Positions 35,992 to 46,300 of a stretch of DNA of 64,000 nt are shown here, piece after piece. Location of the stretch: the NCBI GenBank assembly GCA_020342235.1, contig CP073217.1, positions 1,178,001 through 1,242,000 of the forward strand, read 5' to 3'. Source of the stretch: Saccharomycopsis phalli (taxonomy: Eukaryota > Ascomycota > Saccharomycetes > Ascoideales > Saccharomycopsidaceae). Numbering within the stretch: position 1 is the first letter of the stretch; each line of letters opens with the position of its first letter. A model generated the notes under the pieces. That model was not told the origin of the DNA. It searched no databases and saw only the letters and a program-made list of their open reading frames with translations. The position numbers and the translations under genes were made by a program.

Positions 35992-37830
35992 CTAAATACT
36001 GCTTATAAATTGTTTTCGTAAATCGATCCGCTCCTCACCGTGCTTGGCTAGTAAATAAGCTCGATCTTCTTTACTTATATCCATTCGCTGTAGCCGGTTA
36101 TCGTCTTCTCTGGTCCATATTCCCGAAACGTTCTCTGGTGGATTTCGGCTGGTATTGATCACTAGATTAATGTATTTCGAGACAAGCGAAAGATCACCGC
36201 AGCAGTTGGTCAAAATCTCAGTTCCAAAGGTCTTGTTGATTCCAAGCTCACTATGCAAAGAGTCCAACAAGAGATCAGCACCAGTGGTGGAGTAGTCTCG
36301 CGAAACAATCTCATTCACCTTATTCAATATCTTAGACAAGGATAAATGAAAAGAATCCCTGGAAAAGTACTTGGCAAGGATCTCTGGATCAAGCAACTCG
36401 CTGATAGATAGGGACGACTGCTTGTTTATTAATGGTATCTGACTTGGATTGGTATTCAACATGGCATTCTGTGATACCAAGTGGTTATCAATGTCTGCCA
36501 ATGAGAGATCATTACGGTGCTCCTCAGACAAAAACAAATTAGCAGAGTCCAACTCATCAGCAGCCGAAACATGCGTCTTTTGCCGCTTGTCACTTTTATG
36601 CTGTGCTTGTAAGCTGTTTATTAGTCCAACTGCCGGGTTGCCGCTACCAATGAGATCATTGAAATTCATACCATCTGCTTCCAACGCCGATGAAGCCCCA
36701 AGCAGAAGATTTGCGTTCGATGAGGCAGGCCGCTTGATTCTCTTACTACCTTCAATGGCATCAAGTCTCGATCTCGCTGTATAGTTTTTCATGGCCTCTG
36801 CAACTTTTCCTTGACTGCCACAGGCCTCATAATACTGAATATAATTATCAACGCCATAAGCCCTTGCGAATTTTCGAAAACGATCTCTCCAGGCAGCCTT
36901 GGAATGATGTGGATGTTCCTTTTCAAGTGCCTCAAAGAACTTGTTTGGCAATGATGTTCTCTTTTCTCCCTTGGTGCCATAGTGGATCACACTCTTGTCT
37001 TTGACAGACTTACACAAAATATAGTCATCCTGACTAGTAAACTTGTTTTTCACCGTCATTGGGAAACTGTCTGTAATGATAAAATTGCCGTTTTCGTCCG
37101 TAAGCAAATTCCCTTCATTGTCAGTCTTGTACACATATTGGAGCTCCTTTTGTAAGTGGTTTCGGAATCGATAACGCACCGAGTTACCCGTGTGCCGGTT
37201 CAACTTTGCAGCAATTTCATGAAACAATTTATGTGTGGCCCGTCGACGAGGATTCTTCCGCACCTCCTCTAAGATAAATTGATCTTCGGCATCGGTGAAT
37301 CCATTCTTGTTAATATTGACGATAGAGCCGGTATGACTTCCACTAGCAAGGGTCATGGCCATCTGTGTATTGGAAATACTTTCACTGGCACTATCAAGAA
37401 CCTCCGAAGCATCAACCGGCTTGAGTACCTGGTAATCCTTCATTCGTAAAAATGCGCCATTTTTCACGCAATCAAATACAAACTCAGGTTTGTAGCTAGG
37501 CCGACTACCAAAATAATCGTCTGAAATAATATATCCGCTCTCATTGCTAACAACTTTACCTCCGTATCTTTCTATTATTGCTCGTAGCAGTTCTCGGTTT
37601 GGTTCTGTAGATGGGATGTAGAAGCTAGCTGGTTCATTTCTTGACAGGTCAAAGAATATCAGATCAATCTTCACAAGTTCAGCGGGATTTAAAACAGAGC
37701 TGGAAGGCGCGTTGTTAAAATCATTAACAATATCGGACACATCGGACTTGTTGCTCACTTCTGGATCTATTGCTGCGTTACTGGCTAATAAATTTGACGC
37801 ACTATCTAAAGATGTGGGAAGCAGAGGCAT
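35992..37830 (-). CDS. RAP1: Telomere/transcription factor Rap1 with RCT domain
   Basis: 612 residues. N-terminal BRCT-like region (about 50-145, LIFFDLSRNEPASFYIP, FVFDCVKNGAFLR). First Myb domain from about 175 (FTDAEDQFILEEVRKNPRRR, HTGNSVRYRFRNHL) and second Myb-like domain from about 265 (FTSQDDYILCKSV, AWRDRFRKFARAYG). The C-terminal ~110 residues look like a Rap1 C-terminal (RCT) domain, with the landmark GIWTREDDNRL and LLAKHGEERIDLRKQF. Rap1 binds telomeric repeats and, in yeasts, promoters. Candida albicans Rap1 is reported to lack the RCT, so its presence here is notable. Divergent from PPN2, 179 bp apart. Confidence 0.9.
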   Translation of the reverse strand: MPLLPTSLDSASNLLASNAAIDPEVSNKSDVSDIVNDFNNAPSSSVLNPAELVKIDLIFFDLSRNEPASFYIPSTEPNRELLRAIIERYGGKVVSNESGYIISDDYFGSRPSYKPEFVFDCVKNGAFLRMKDYQVLKPVDASEVLDSASESISNTQMAMTLASGSHTGSIVNINKNGFTDAEDQFILEEVRKNPRRRATHKLFHEIAAKLNRHTGNSVRYRFRNHLQKELQYVYKTDNEGNLLTDENGNFIITDSFPMTVKNKFTSQDDYILCKSVKDKSVIHYGTKGEKRTSLPNKFFEALEKEHPHHSKAAWRDRFRKFARAYGVDNYIQYYEACGSQGKVAEAMKNYTARSRLDAIEGSKRIKRPASSNANLLLGASSALEADGMNFNDLIGSGNPAVGLINSLQAQHKSDKRQKTHVSAADELDSANLFLSEEHRNDLSLADIDNHLVSQNAMLNTNPSQIPLINKQSSLSISELLDPEILAKYFSRDSFHLSLSKILNKVNEIVSRDYSTTGADLLLDSLHSELGINKTFGTEILTNCCGDLSLVSKYINLVINTSRNPPENVSGIWTREDDNRLQRMDISKEDRAYLLAKHGEERIDLRKQFISSI

Positions 37831-38009
37831 GGTGTTGAGTTGTTGGTGAAGTTGGTGAAGTGATTAATCAAAACATACACAAAATGTTGTGATGTAGCAA
37901 AATTCTTGCCCACAGTTACCCGGACAAATATGCAGCTCCGATGAGCTTACATAAATGTTTACTAGGAAGTAAGCAATAAAGTGATCCTGGTTGACTAGTA
38001 TTTGACTAA

Positions 38010-39116
38010 ATGAAACTCTCAAGACCAATTACATACACGGTGATTGGAATTATATTCTCGTCTCTAGTAGGCGTAATGTTCTTGTCCGTGATGACCGGTA
38101 ACGGCAACTTTTTGCCCTACATGTCTACTGTCAGCCATATTGACAGCTATATTGAACCAGATATTTCAGTGATTGAAAATTTTTCGAGTCTGAATGGGAC
38201 CGCAAAGCGTCCTATTTCAAGAATGATATTGTTTGGCGATATTCACGGCAGTTATGACGCATTGTTGGAATTGCTACATAAGGTATCCTATAGCAAGAAA
38301 CATGACAGATTGGTGTTTATTGGCGATTTCATATCCAAAGGAAAGAAAAGCTTTCAAGTCTTGGACTTTGCCATTGAAAACAAGGCGGCCTGTGTTCTTG
38401 GAAACCATGAAATTAGAATCTTGAAAAAATACACCAAGTACTTTGGTCTTGCCAGTCCACGGTTCTGCACAGAGGTAACCAACAACACATGCAAAGGTGA
38501 ACAGTTTGACAATATTGATTCTATCAGAACAAGTAAATTCAAATTTGACCAGGAGCTCTCTATTGCCAAACGGCTAAAAAGGCGCCACATTGACTACATT
38601 ACAAACTGTTCTGTTATCCTTGAACTAGGGCCTGTTGGTTACGGATACGAAGCTACAAGTGCAAAATCGTCACAGGATTCACAGAATGTCCTTAAGAAGC
38701 ACAAGAAATTCAATTACACGCAAGCTATAGACGGTTTAGCTGTACATGGCGGACTTCAATGGAATTTGAACCTTACCTCCCAGAGCGTGGAGGTGGTTAC
38801 AAATATCAGAAGTCTTTACAAACCAGACTATATCAAGCCTTCGTACGATTCAAAAGGCTCTGTGGCGCGCAATACCAAGCCTTGGTCTAAGATCTGGAAC
38901 ATGAAGCAAAATGAGCTTCTCGATTGGAACCAACGAAAAATTGTATTCTATGGCCACGATGCTTCACGGGGCCTAAAGTTGAAGGAATACTCCAAAGGAT
39001 TAGACACATCCTGTGTCACTGGCGGCCAGCTAAGTGCCATTGTTTTGTCAGGAAAGTACAAAGAAGGCACTAAAGACATTATATATTCTCAGAAATTAGT
39101 CCAAGTTGATTGCTAG
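38010..39116 (+). CDS. PPN2: Vacuolar endopolyphosphatase-like calcineurin phosphoesterase
   Basis: 368 residues with an uncleaved N-terminal anchor (about 8-30, ITYTVIGIIFSSLVGVMFLSV) and a luminal metallophosphatase domain. Metal-binding motifs of the PPP-like fold: GDIHGSYD (about 76), GDFISKGK, GNHEIR (about 131), HGGLQW (about 245), GHDASRG (about 315). This is the pattern of S. cerevisiae Ppn2 (YNL217W), a zinc-dependent vacuolar endopolyphosphatase. The second motif has Phe-Ile instead of the common Tyr-Val after GD. Confidence 0.88.
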   Translation: MKLSRPITYTVIGIIFSSLVGVMFLSVMTGNGNFLPYMSTVSHIDSYIEPDISVIENFSSLNGTAKRPISRMILFGDIHGSYDALLELLHKVSYSKKHDRLVFIGDFISKGKKSFQVLDFAIENKAACVLGNHEIRILKKYTKYFGLASPRFCTEVTNNTCKGEQFDNIDSIRTSKFKFDQELSIAKRLKRRHIDYITNCSVILELGPVGYGYEATSAKSSQDSQNVLKKHKKFNYTQAIDGLAVHGGLQWNLNLTSQSVEVVTNIRSLYKPDYIKPSYDSKGSVARNTKPWSKIWNMKQNELLDWNQRKIVFYGHDASRGLKLKEYSKGLDTSCVTGGQLSAIVLSGKYKEGTKDIIYSQKLVQVDC

Positions 39117-39288
39117 ACATTTTATATTCTCAAATTTTAATTCAAAAGTCACTAGCGATGCAGAATAATCTGACATCATTCAAAGTGGTTGTTTAGGTAG
39201 TGGTCGGATATTCTATATTCTCAGTTCGTTGTTACATATTATTGCTTTTAGATTATTATATATATAATTATACTATCACACTGTAAAC

Positions 39289-40296
39289 TTACTTCTCCTC
39301 TGGAGATGCAGTTTCCGAAACTGCCACTGGAATGCCCAAGCGAAACTCATCCTTAGTACTCACCCACCGGAACAAAGCTTTATGGTCAACCATGGGCCTT
39401 CTCCGTTTGTTTCTATTTGATGCTTCAGCTTCTTCTTCCTCTTCTTTGGCTAAGGTCTTCCAATCACGCACCTTTTTGGCCCGCTTCTTTAACAACTTAT
39501 TCAAGGTATCTTGCTTTTCCTCTCTCAATTTACGCTCATTTAAGTTCTTTCTTCGTCTTGCCATCTCAAGCCTCCGCAATTGCGTCTCCTCCTCCGTCAA
39601 GACTTTTTTCTTTTTAATATCATTGGACAATGACAAGAAGTTTTTCGACTTGCTATTGCTCTGGTTGGTTGTCAGCACAGCCGAGTCTTCTCCACTCTCC
39701 ATATTATTCTCTTCCAAATACTTCCAGCGCTGTCTCTCGGTCATTTTGGTCAAGTCAGGCGTGCTAGAAGAGTAATCCTCAAATTCTTCGTCATATGTTT
39801 CTACAGGCTGGCTCAATTCCTCGCTTAGAGCACTCTCTGGCTCCTCAAACTCATTGTAGTTTACCTTCTGCATTCTTGATCGTTTTGGTCTGGTCTCCAG
39901 AACATTCTGAGAGGCCCGAGGCTGCTTGCTAGTTTTGCTTCTGTACTCGGAGGAATCATCATCTTCATGGTCCACAATCTTGCTTCTACCCTTTCTAACA
40001 TTCAATTTTATTTTTGCATGTTTATTCCGGTATCCTGATACCCTCTCATTCTCTTCCTCATCTTCCTCTTCATCCTCTTCCTCCTCGTCATCTTCCTCGT
40101 CCTCCTCTTCATCATCTTCAAATCCTTCGTTATCGGCATCCTCCTCTTCAATTTCTGAATCACCAAACTCCTCTGGTGCTGCCTCTTCAAGGTCGCTTTC
40201 TCTGTCCATCGGAGCCACTGTGTTTAGCTTTTGGTTTGATCTTTTAAACTTCTTGTCGTCCTCGATTGAAGACAAATCTGAATCGCTGTAGCTCAT
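39289..40296 (-). CDS. IES2: INO80 chromatin-remodelling complex subunit Ies2
   Basis: 335 residues. A long acidic N-terminal half (an almost pure Glu/Asp run about 45-83) is followed by the PAPA-1-like domain with LTEEETQLRRLEMARRRKNL and NERKLREEKQDTLNKLLKKR (about 235-280), the signature of Ies2/INO80B, which activates the Ino80 ATPase. The basic stretch near 300 (NRNKRRRP) is likely a nuclear signal. The acidic run makes strong antisense open frames that are not genes. Confidence 0.85.
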   Translation of the reverse strand: MSYSDSDLSSIEDDKKFKRSNQKLNTVAPMDRESDLEEAAPEEFGDSEIEEEDADNEGFEDDEEEDEEDDEEEEDEEEDEEENERVSGYRNKHAKIKLNVRKGRSKIVDHEDDDSSEYRSKTSKQPRASQNVLETRPKRSRMQKVNYNEFEEPESALSEELSQPVETYDEEFEDYSSSTPDLTKMTERQRWKYLEENNMESGEDSAVLTTNQSNSKSKNFLSLSNDIKKKKVLTEEETQLRRLEMARRRKNLNERKLREEKQDTLNKLLKKRAKKVRDWKTLAKEEEEEAEASNRNKRRRPMVDHKALFRWVSTKDEFRLGIPVAVSETASPEEK

Positions 40297-40458
40297 GAGG
40301 ATAAAACACTTGTCTGGGCCTCAATTTGCATTGAATGATGTGCAAGTGCTTCAAATCAACATACAAAAAATAAATATACTGGTGAAATAAAATATTCAAT
40401 TATACATTGCAATCAGTTTTATAATTGTTTGGTTATAAAAATAATATTTGCAAAAAAA

Positions 40459-40532
40459 CGACCTCGGAGAGGATCGAACTCTCGATCTTGCGATTAACAG
40501 TCGCACGCCTTAACCAGCTTGGCCACGAAGTC
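40459..40532 (-). tRNA. tRNA-Asn (GTT)
   Basis: 74-nt gene without intron. Acceptor stem GACTTCG / CGAGGTC pairs fully with one G-T wobble; discriminator G. D-arm contains GGCCAAGCTGGTTAAGGC (A box), anticodon loop CTGTTAATC with anticodon GTT, and T-arm GAGAGTTCGATCCTCTC (B box). It is followed downstream on the minus strand by TTTTTTT (40452-40458), the Pol III terminator. A solo LTR relic lies 237 bp upstream on the same strand. Confidence 0.97.
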
Positions 40533-40768
40533 CTATTTTAGCGATTGTAACCAGTTAGGCATTACATGTAAAAGTCCAAAATCCGTCGTGAAGAATCTAT
40601 CACGATTGATATTAGGTTACATGGAGCTCGCCAGATGGCGTATCTAATGTTGACTCTTCTCTTATGGGAATGTAACACTGGTATGAATGAATAAATATAA
40701 GTAATAGTAGTGAGCTCAAGTGTGTACGTGGGTAAGAGTGATTCCACCTGGCTATATTACAAACGTAA

Positions 40769-41072
40769 CGTAACATAGTAACTAGGATACAAGTTGGTAA
40801 AATAGCTAAAATATGAAGCATGTATAGTGCTATAGACTATGCACTACAGGTCTAAAATAAGAATATTCTTCCATGGCTAAAATGAAGGTACTAATCAGCC
40901 AGAAGTCGTTGGGTCCAAATAGTCAATGGCTAGTAATCAAGTAGATATATTGCTAAACTGGAAATAAAACTGTTGTTATTATATTCTCTCACATAGCGTC
41001 TATTTATACGTGCTTGCTTTGGCTGAAGTTCCGCGACAAAGTGTCCGGTTTATGATGGCCTCTTGAGTTACA
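40769..41072 (-). mobile_element. Degenerate solo LTR, copy C, upstream of tRNA-Asn
   Basis: Read on the minus strand it begins TGTAACTCAAGAGG, has a GTATAAATAG box at about 41002-41012, and ends TAGCTATTTTACCAACTTG, then TATCCTAGTTACTATGTTAC, matching the right end of copy B at 26.6 kb. No clean target-site duplication is visible, so it is older than copy B. Its placement within 250 bp upstream of a tRNA gene is typical of yeast retrotransposons that target Pol III genes. About 235 bp between it and the tRNA show nothing I recognise. Confidence 0.72.
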
Positions 41073-41167
41073 GAAACAATTGAAAAAGTTGATTGTTAAT
41101 AACCTGAATAACTTGAAGAAACTTTTATAGCAAACTTGCCCATTAAATAGATGCAATTGACGAGATT

Positions 41168-43282
41168 TTAATCAACTTTAATTGCATCCGCAGCCGCCTT
41201 TGGTGGAACTTTAATCTGGTCAACACCATTGCTCAGTGAATATTTAGTAGTAGATACACCAACAGAAGAAACAACAGAATCACCTCCAAAAAACAAAAAT
41301 CTGATAATAGAAATGAACATTAGAGCATGAATGAACGCCCAGTAACCAATGAATAAAGTCCGGGTGGTATGGTTTGTAAGTATAAGTTTTAAGAAGCTGT
41401 AAAAAAAGCGCTCTATGTCATTGAGTTTCCGATCAACCTTTTTGGCGCCTTCTGTGCCGACATAAGCTTGAAGTGACTTTAAAATACTGCTATTCTCAAT
41501 ATAGCTAAAAGACTCATAATCATCCATCAAGACATCGTAAGTTCCCGAAGCAAATTGGTCACTATATGGGTTATTTGATGTCTGTCCTCCTTTGCTTTTG
41601 ATACCTGCCTTTGTCTGCAAGAATTTGACTTCAGTAGTTAAGTCATTAGTCTTCTTTGTATATTGACTAACTTGCCGCTTTAGGTCGTTAATGATTCTAG
41701 TAGATTCACGTGCCTTACTCTCTAGTTCGACGTTTTTGCTTCGATATCTATCTCTTTGTTGTGTGACTAAAGGCAATATATTATTATCGCCAGCAGTATT
41801 GACTGTAGGATCAATCATAGAAGCATTGTCATCGAACCCAGCGATTGACGCAGCAGGTGAGAGACGTCCTTGTGACGTTCTGGATCTTGATGGATGTATG
41901 CTTCTGGATGGCATTCTGGATACTCCACTGTACATGCTCATGGTATCCCATTCATTATTGTTACCTCCGAAATTAGCAATATTTGATTCCAAGTTTTCAT
42001 TAATAGTCTTCAAATTTCTCTGATTATCCTGGGCATGTTTTAATTTGTCATTTAATTCATTAATTGTCTGCTCAAGTTGGGTGTTTTTATTTCTGTACTC
42101 CACAATTTCATTATTCAATTTTCGATTTCTAATCATGAAGCCATGATCGAGTCCCTTGTCTGAGCCCTCTCCTAGATCTAGCTCAAGGGATCGAAGGATG
42201 TTTAACTCATTTTTAATATCTTCATAGTCCTGGTACAGACTGAGATTGGTCTTTAACTCTGCGACTTTCTTGGAATACGACTCATTTTTAGATCTCAATT
42301 CCTTGACCTCCTTCTTGATGTCCTCTGTATTTCTGTTATAGTTACGCTTTTCAGTGTTAGTCTTTTGCAACAAGACGGAATTATTATGTTCCAATTCTTC
42401 GACTAATTTTCTCAAACTATTCACCTCGTCAGACCCCTGAATTTTTTGTAATGATTCTCTTAATTCCTGATTGCGTTTCTCCAACTCCACCGCTTTGTTC
42501 TTGGAGATTTGCAAATCTCTAGCAAGTAGGTCTAGTTCACCACGAGATGGGCCGGCTAAAGTTTGTACGCTTTCTTGTTCCTCCTCCTCCTCTTCATCAT
42601 CATAGTCTCCTAATAATTTCCGCTGAGCCTTTAGCTTGTTCTTGGATATTTGGTTCAAGGCTTGCAACTCCTCGACTTTTTTATTCAAGGTAGCGATTTG
42701 CCTTTCATAGGCCAACTCTTTATGGGCGGCGTTTTTCTCGATACCATCGATCTTTGACCTGTACTCGTCCTCCTTTAAGAGCAACTTGACGTTCACGGTC
42801 TCTGCATTTCTCTGCTCACTAGACAACAACTTAGCCTTGACACTTTCATAGTCGCTATAGCGATTTAATTGGTCCTGCAATTTTGAATTGATTTCCTTTA
42901 AGTCATTGGCATCTGAGTAAGACTTGAATGAGTTGATCGAGTGAGTCAAGAGAGGTTCTGGGTTAGGTGCATCGCTAATAGTTCTATACACCTTAAAGAA
43001 CAGGTTTTCGACGACTTTGCCCTTTTTGGTTAGATGATCGATTTCATTTTGGTATAGCTTCAAGAGCGGTTTAATTTCCTGCAACTTTTCCGGGTCGTCG
43101 AGTTTTCTAAACGCCTTTGTCTTGGTGGCTAAGTCCTTTCTGGATATTAACAACTGTTTCTGGTTCTCTTTGATCTCAATAGCCTCAGAGTCCAAAGCCT
43201 TTTGTAATTCTGGCAAGTTGATTTCCTCCCAAGATGCGATTGCCTTTTCGAAATTTGTAACGGTGTCACTGGCTTCTGACAT
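41168..43282 (-). CDS. COY1: Golgi coiled-coil protein Coy1 (CASP homolog)
   Basis: A golgin-type tether of the CASP family. 704 residues from the Met at 43282 (the frame reaches 43312). N-terminal signature VTNFEKAIASWEEINLPELQ, a long heptad-rich coiled coil (about 40-600) broken by an acidic DDEEEEEEQE, then the CASP C-terminal domain with IERFFYSFLKLILTNHTTRTLFIGYWAFIHALM and a single membrane span near the C-terminus, followed by a short luminal tail. Length is close to S. cerevisiae Coy1 (679). It is divergent from MFG1 with 114 bp between the preferred starts. Confidence 0.92.
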   Translation of the reverse strand: MSEASDTVTNFEKAIASWEEINLPELQKALDSEAIEIKENQKQLLISRKDLATKTKAFRKLDDPEKLQEIKPLLKLYQNEIDHLTKKGKVVENLFFKVYRTISDAPNPEPLLTHSINSFKSYSDANDLKEINSKLQDQLNRYSDYESVKAKLLSSEQRNAETVNVKLLLKEDEYRSKIDGIEKNAAHKELAYERQIATLNKKVEELQALNQISKNKLKAQRKLLGDYDDEEEEEEQESVQTLAGPSRGELDLLARDLQISKNKAVELEKRNQELRESLQKIQGSDEVNSLRKLVEELEHNNSVLLQKTNTEKRNYNRNTEDIKKEVKELRSKNESYSKKVAELKTNLSLYQDYEDIKNELNILRSLELDLGEGSDKGLDHGFMIRNRKLNNEIVEYRNKNTQLEQTINELNDKLKHAQDNQRNLKTINENLESNIANFGGNNNEWDTMSMYSGVSRMPSRSIHPSRSRTSQGRLSPAASIAGFDDNASMIDPTVNTAGDNNILPLVTQQRDRYRSKNVELESKARESTRIINDLKRQVSQYTKKTNDLTTEVKFLQTKAGIKSKGGQTSNNPYSDQFASGTYDVLMDDYESFSYIENSSILKSLQAYVGTEGAKKVDRKLNDIERFFYSFLKLILTNHTTRTLFIGYWAFIHALMFISIIRFLFFGGDSVVSSVGVSTTKYSLSNGVDQIKVPPKAAADAIKVD

Positions 43283-43396
43283 TTTGTTGGTGTACGATTG
43301 AGACACGATCAATCTAGGGATAGAATCGAAACACGTGACGTGTATATGATTGATGCCGGATGTTTTTTACCAGATGCATTAACGATTTATGGCACC

Positions 43397-46300
43397 ATGG
43401 ACACAAATGTTAATTTTTTAGGAATAGATGGCAGCCCCAACTTGGACCTAAATCTCGATCAGCTTAGTACTGTCAATTTAGCCCCGGGAGTGGACCAGAT
43501 GGCACTACTAGAGCGCCCTCAACAGTCGACACCTGACTATATTAATCAGAATATGACTATGATGCAGCCAGGGCAACACCACCCACAACAGCATCACCAG
43601 AAACAGCAACCGCTGCAAAGACAAATCCCCATTCACAGCCCTGTGGCTATGAACAGCATGAATATGCCTGCGCCTCCGAACAATCTTGCTGGCACGGGTG
43701 GTACCCCTGTGATTCTTCTGAACAACAGCAGCTCACAAACAGGTGGCATGATGTCGCCAGTGGTCATGAACCTGGTTGGTGTCATGAACGCTGCGACGGC
43801 CTCTATGACGAACTCCAATTTGAGTGGCAACGGCCAGAATATTGACCAGAACAAGTTGACTATGCACCAGCTCCAGTCCTTGAAGGCCCGGCAGACGTAT
43901 TCAAATTTACAGCTCCAGCAGCAGGAGCAGCAGCAGCAGTTGCTACTAATGCAGCGCCAGCAGCATATGAATCCCCATGTTCAGAGACACGGCCAGCATC
44001 CAACTATGGCACTTGGAAACCAGCAGGACCAGAATGCTGCGTACAGGCAGATAATGAACAGGCAGATGATGCAGAAAAGGGACCAGAATGGCCTGCAAAA
44101 TGGGAGTATGGTTGGTCTGCAAAATGGAAGTATGGTTGGTCTGCAAAATGGAAGCATGGTTGGTCTGCAAAATGGGAGTATGGCCGGCCTGCCACAAAAC
44201 ATGGGTCAGGTATTGACCTCCCAACAGAGACAACAGATGCAGGCCCGAAAGCAGTCGCCGCGAATAATGACAAATAATGAGCGCATGGCGTATTTCTATC
44301 AGCAACAGCAACAGCAGCAGCAACAACAGCAACAACAACAGCAACAACAGCAACAACAGCAACAACAGCAACAACAGCAACAACAGCAACAACAACAACA
44401 GCAACAACAACAGCAACAACAACAGCAACAACAACAGCAACAACAACAACAGCAACAACAACAGCAACAACAGCAACAACAACAGCAACAACAGCAACAA
44501 CAACACCACCATCAATCTCAAACCCAGCATCAAACACTGACACAACATCAGCCCCTGACACAACACCGGCTGCAGTCGCAGCAACCACAACAGACACAGA
44601 TTCATAGTCAAGCCCAGACCCAACAAATCACCAGCCAGCCGCAGCAGAATCCTAGAAGACTCAGCCAGATTTCGCAGCCTGCTAGCCTGCCGCATCCTAC
44701 CCAGCCAATCCAGATCCCTATGCCGCATGTGGTGTTCCAACCAGGTCAAATTCCAACCCAGTTGCCGCAGTCCCAACTGGTCCATCCTCTGCCGCAGCAG
44801 CAACATCCTCCGCCGATCCCACATGCGTACTCACCAAACCCACGTGGTCCAGTGAACGTCTACCGTCCCCAGCAACCGCAAAGAAGGTTTTCGCAAGGTC
44901 AGGGCCCCCACCAAGTGCCACAGCAACAAATTCCACTGAGCCACAGTCCGGCATTTGCAAAGTCAATTCCGTCGCTCAGCCCAGTCACCAACAACGCCAA
45001 TGGATCCAAGAGCGGCTCGGCAAGCAATTTGAGCACGCCTACGTTCCCGTCTGCGCTTCCGAAAGTCAGCCCCAAAGCCGACGAGGAGTACCGGAACGGC
45101 AGGCTTGCAAACAATACCAGCAACCCGCGATTGGATAGCGACGTCGACGACAAGCATGCGGGCTTACAGGGTCCACAGAGTAGTCAGGTTCCGGTATCGG
45201 GCCCAGGGACATCCAAGTCCATGGAGAACGCGATACTACTACGCAAGTATTTGTCACTGATTGCAAAGAGCAGGTTTTTGAGTTTCTGTGAAAAGGTGTC
45301 CGTGACAAGTATGCACTTGAACTCCTCAGCTGGCGTTGTCAATCCGTTGCACAACTGGGAAGCCTTGGTCGGGAACTACTTCAACCCCAACATGGCAGTG
45401 TTGAGGTTTTCTGCGTTGAACAACGACAACACGGGAAAGGTCCATTCGTACCAGTTTGGGTACCCTATTATCGCCAAGTTCTTCAATCTCTTGATCAAGG
45501 ACGGTGTCATGAAACTCGACCTCAACTTCCGTAACATGAAAACATGGTTCCCCCAGGACTCTCTTTCGCTGTTTTTCAGCAACTCGGTGCTGGAGATATA
45601 CTTGGAGTCCACGGGGGTAATGGTGCACCGATACAAGGACGGGTCTGCGGTAGATATCAATTGCATCATTCGGTGCAGATTCAGCTGCTCCTCAGTCAGC
45701 TGCGGCGACGACAAGGGGAACATGAATAATGGCAACTGTTGCAACTTGAACAGCACCAGTGGGTTGCTGGCCATGTTGAGCAACTGTAACGAAGAAAACT
45801 TGAAAGTAGACATTATGGATATTCAGACTTTGGGCTTTAGCAAGTCACTCGACTGGAACAATATTGAGTCATTGTTTGACAGAATGGAAAGACAGAAGGT
45901 CAAAGATAAACTGAACGAAGCAAATGATGCAGATGAAGATGAAGATGACGACAGTGATGATGATGCCGATGATGATGACGATGATGATGACCGAATGATG
46001 GATGAAAACTCACAAGAAGACAAGAAACGCCTTGACGGACCTGTCAGAAAGGTTTTGAGTGAATCCTTCAAGTGTCTCACAGCAGTGGGTCCTTTTGGGT
46101 TGCAGGGAACCTCAATGAGGGCTATACAAATGATGGATGTAATGTCTATTTTAAAGCCGTTGATGGTGTATCAGGTGGAAACCAAAAACGGGTCGCCGGC
46201 AAAGTCATTCGACATGTTCACCCAGAATCTAAGAGATAAATTGGAAATGAGACACAATGAGGAAAGGAGTGCAGAGCTCCACAATGGCAGCCACGAAGTT

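Noticed and set aside
40008-40291. Ser-rich and Lys/Arg-rich open frames opposite and within IES2
   Set aside because: Other-frame readings of the Glu/Asp-coding tract.
43946-44824. 292-codon open frame with a long polyleucine run, minus strand
   Set aside because: Antisense of the CAA/CAG polyglutamine tract of the Mfg1-like gene; the polyvaline and polycysteine frames there have the same origin.
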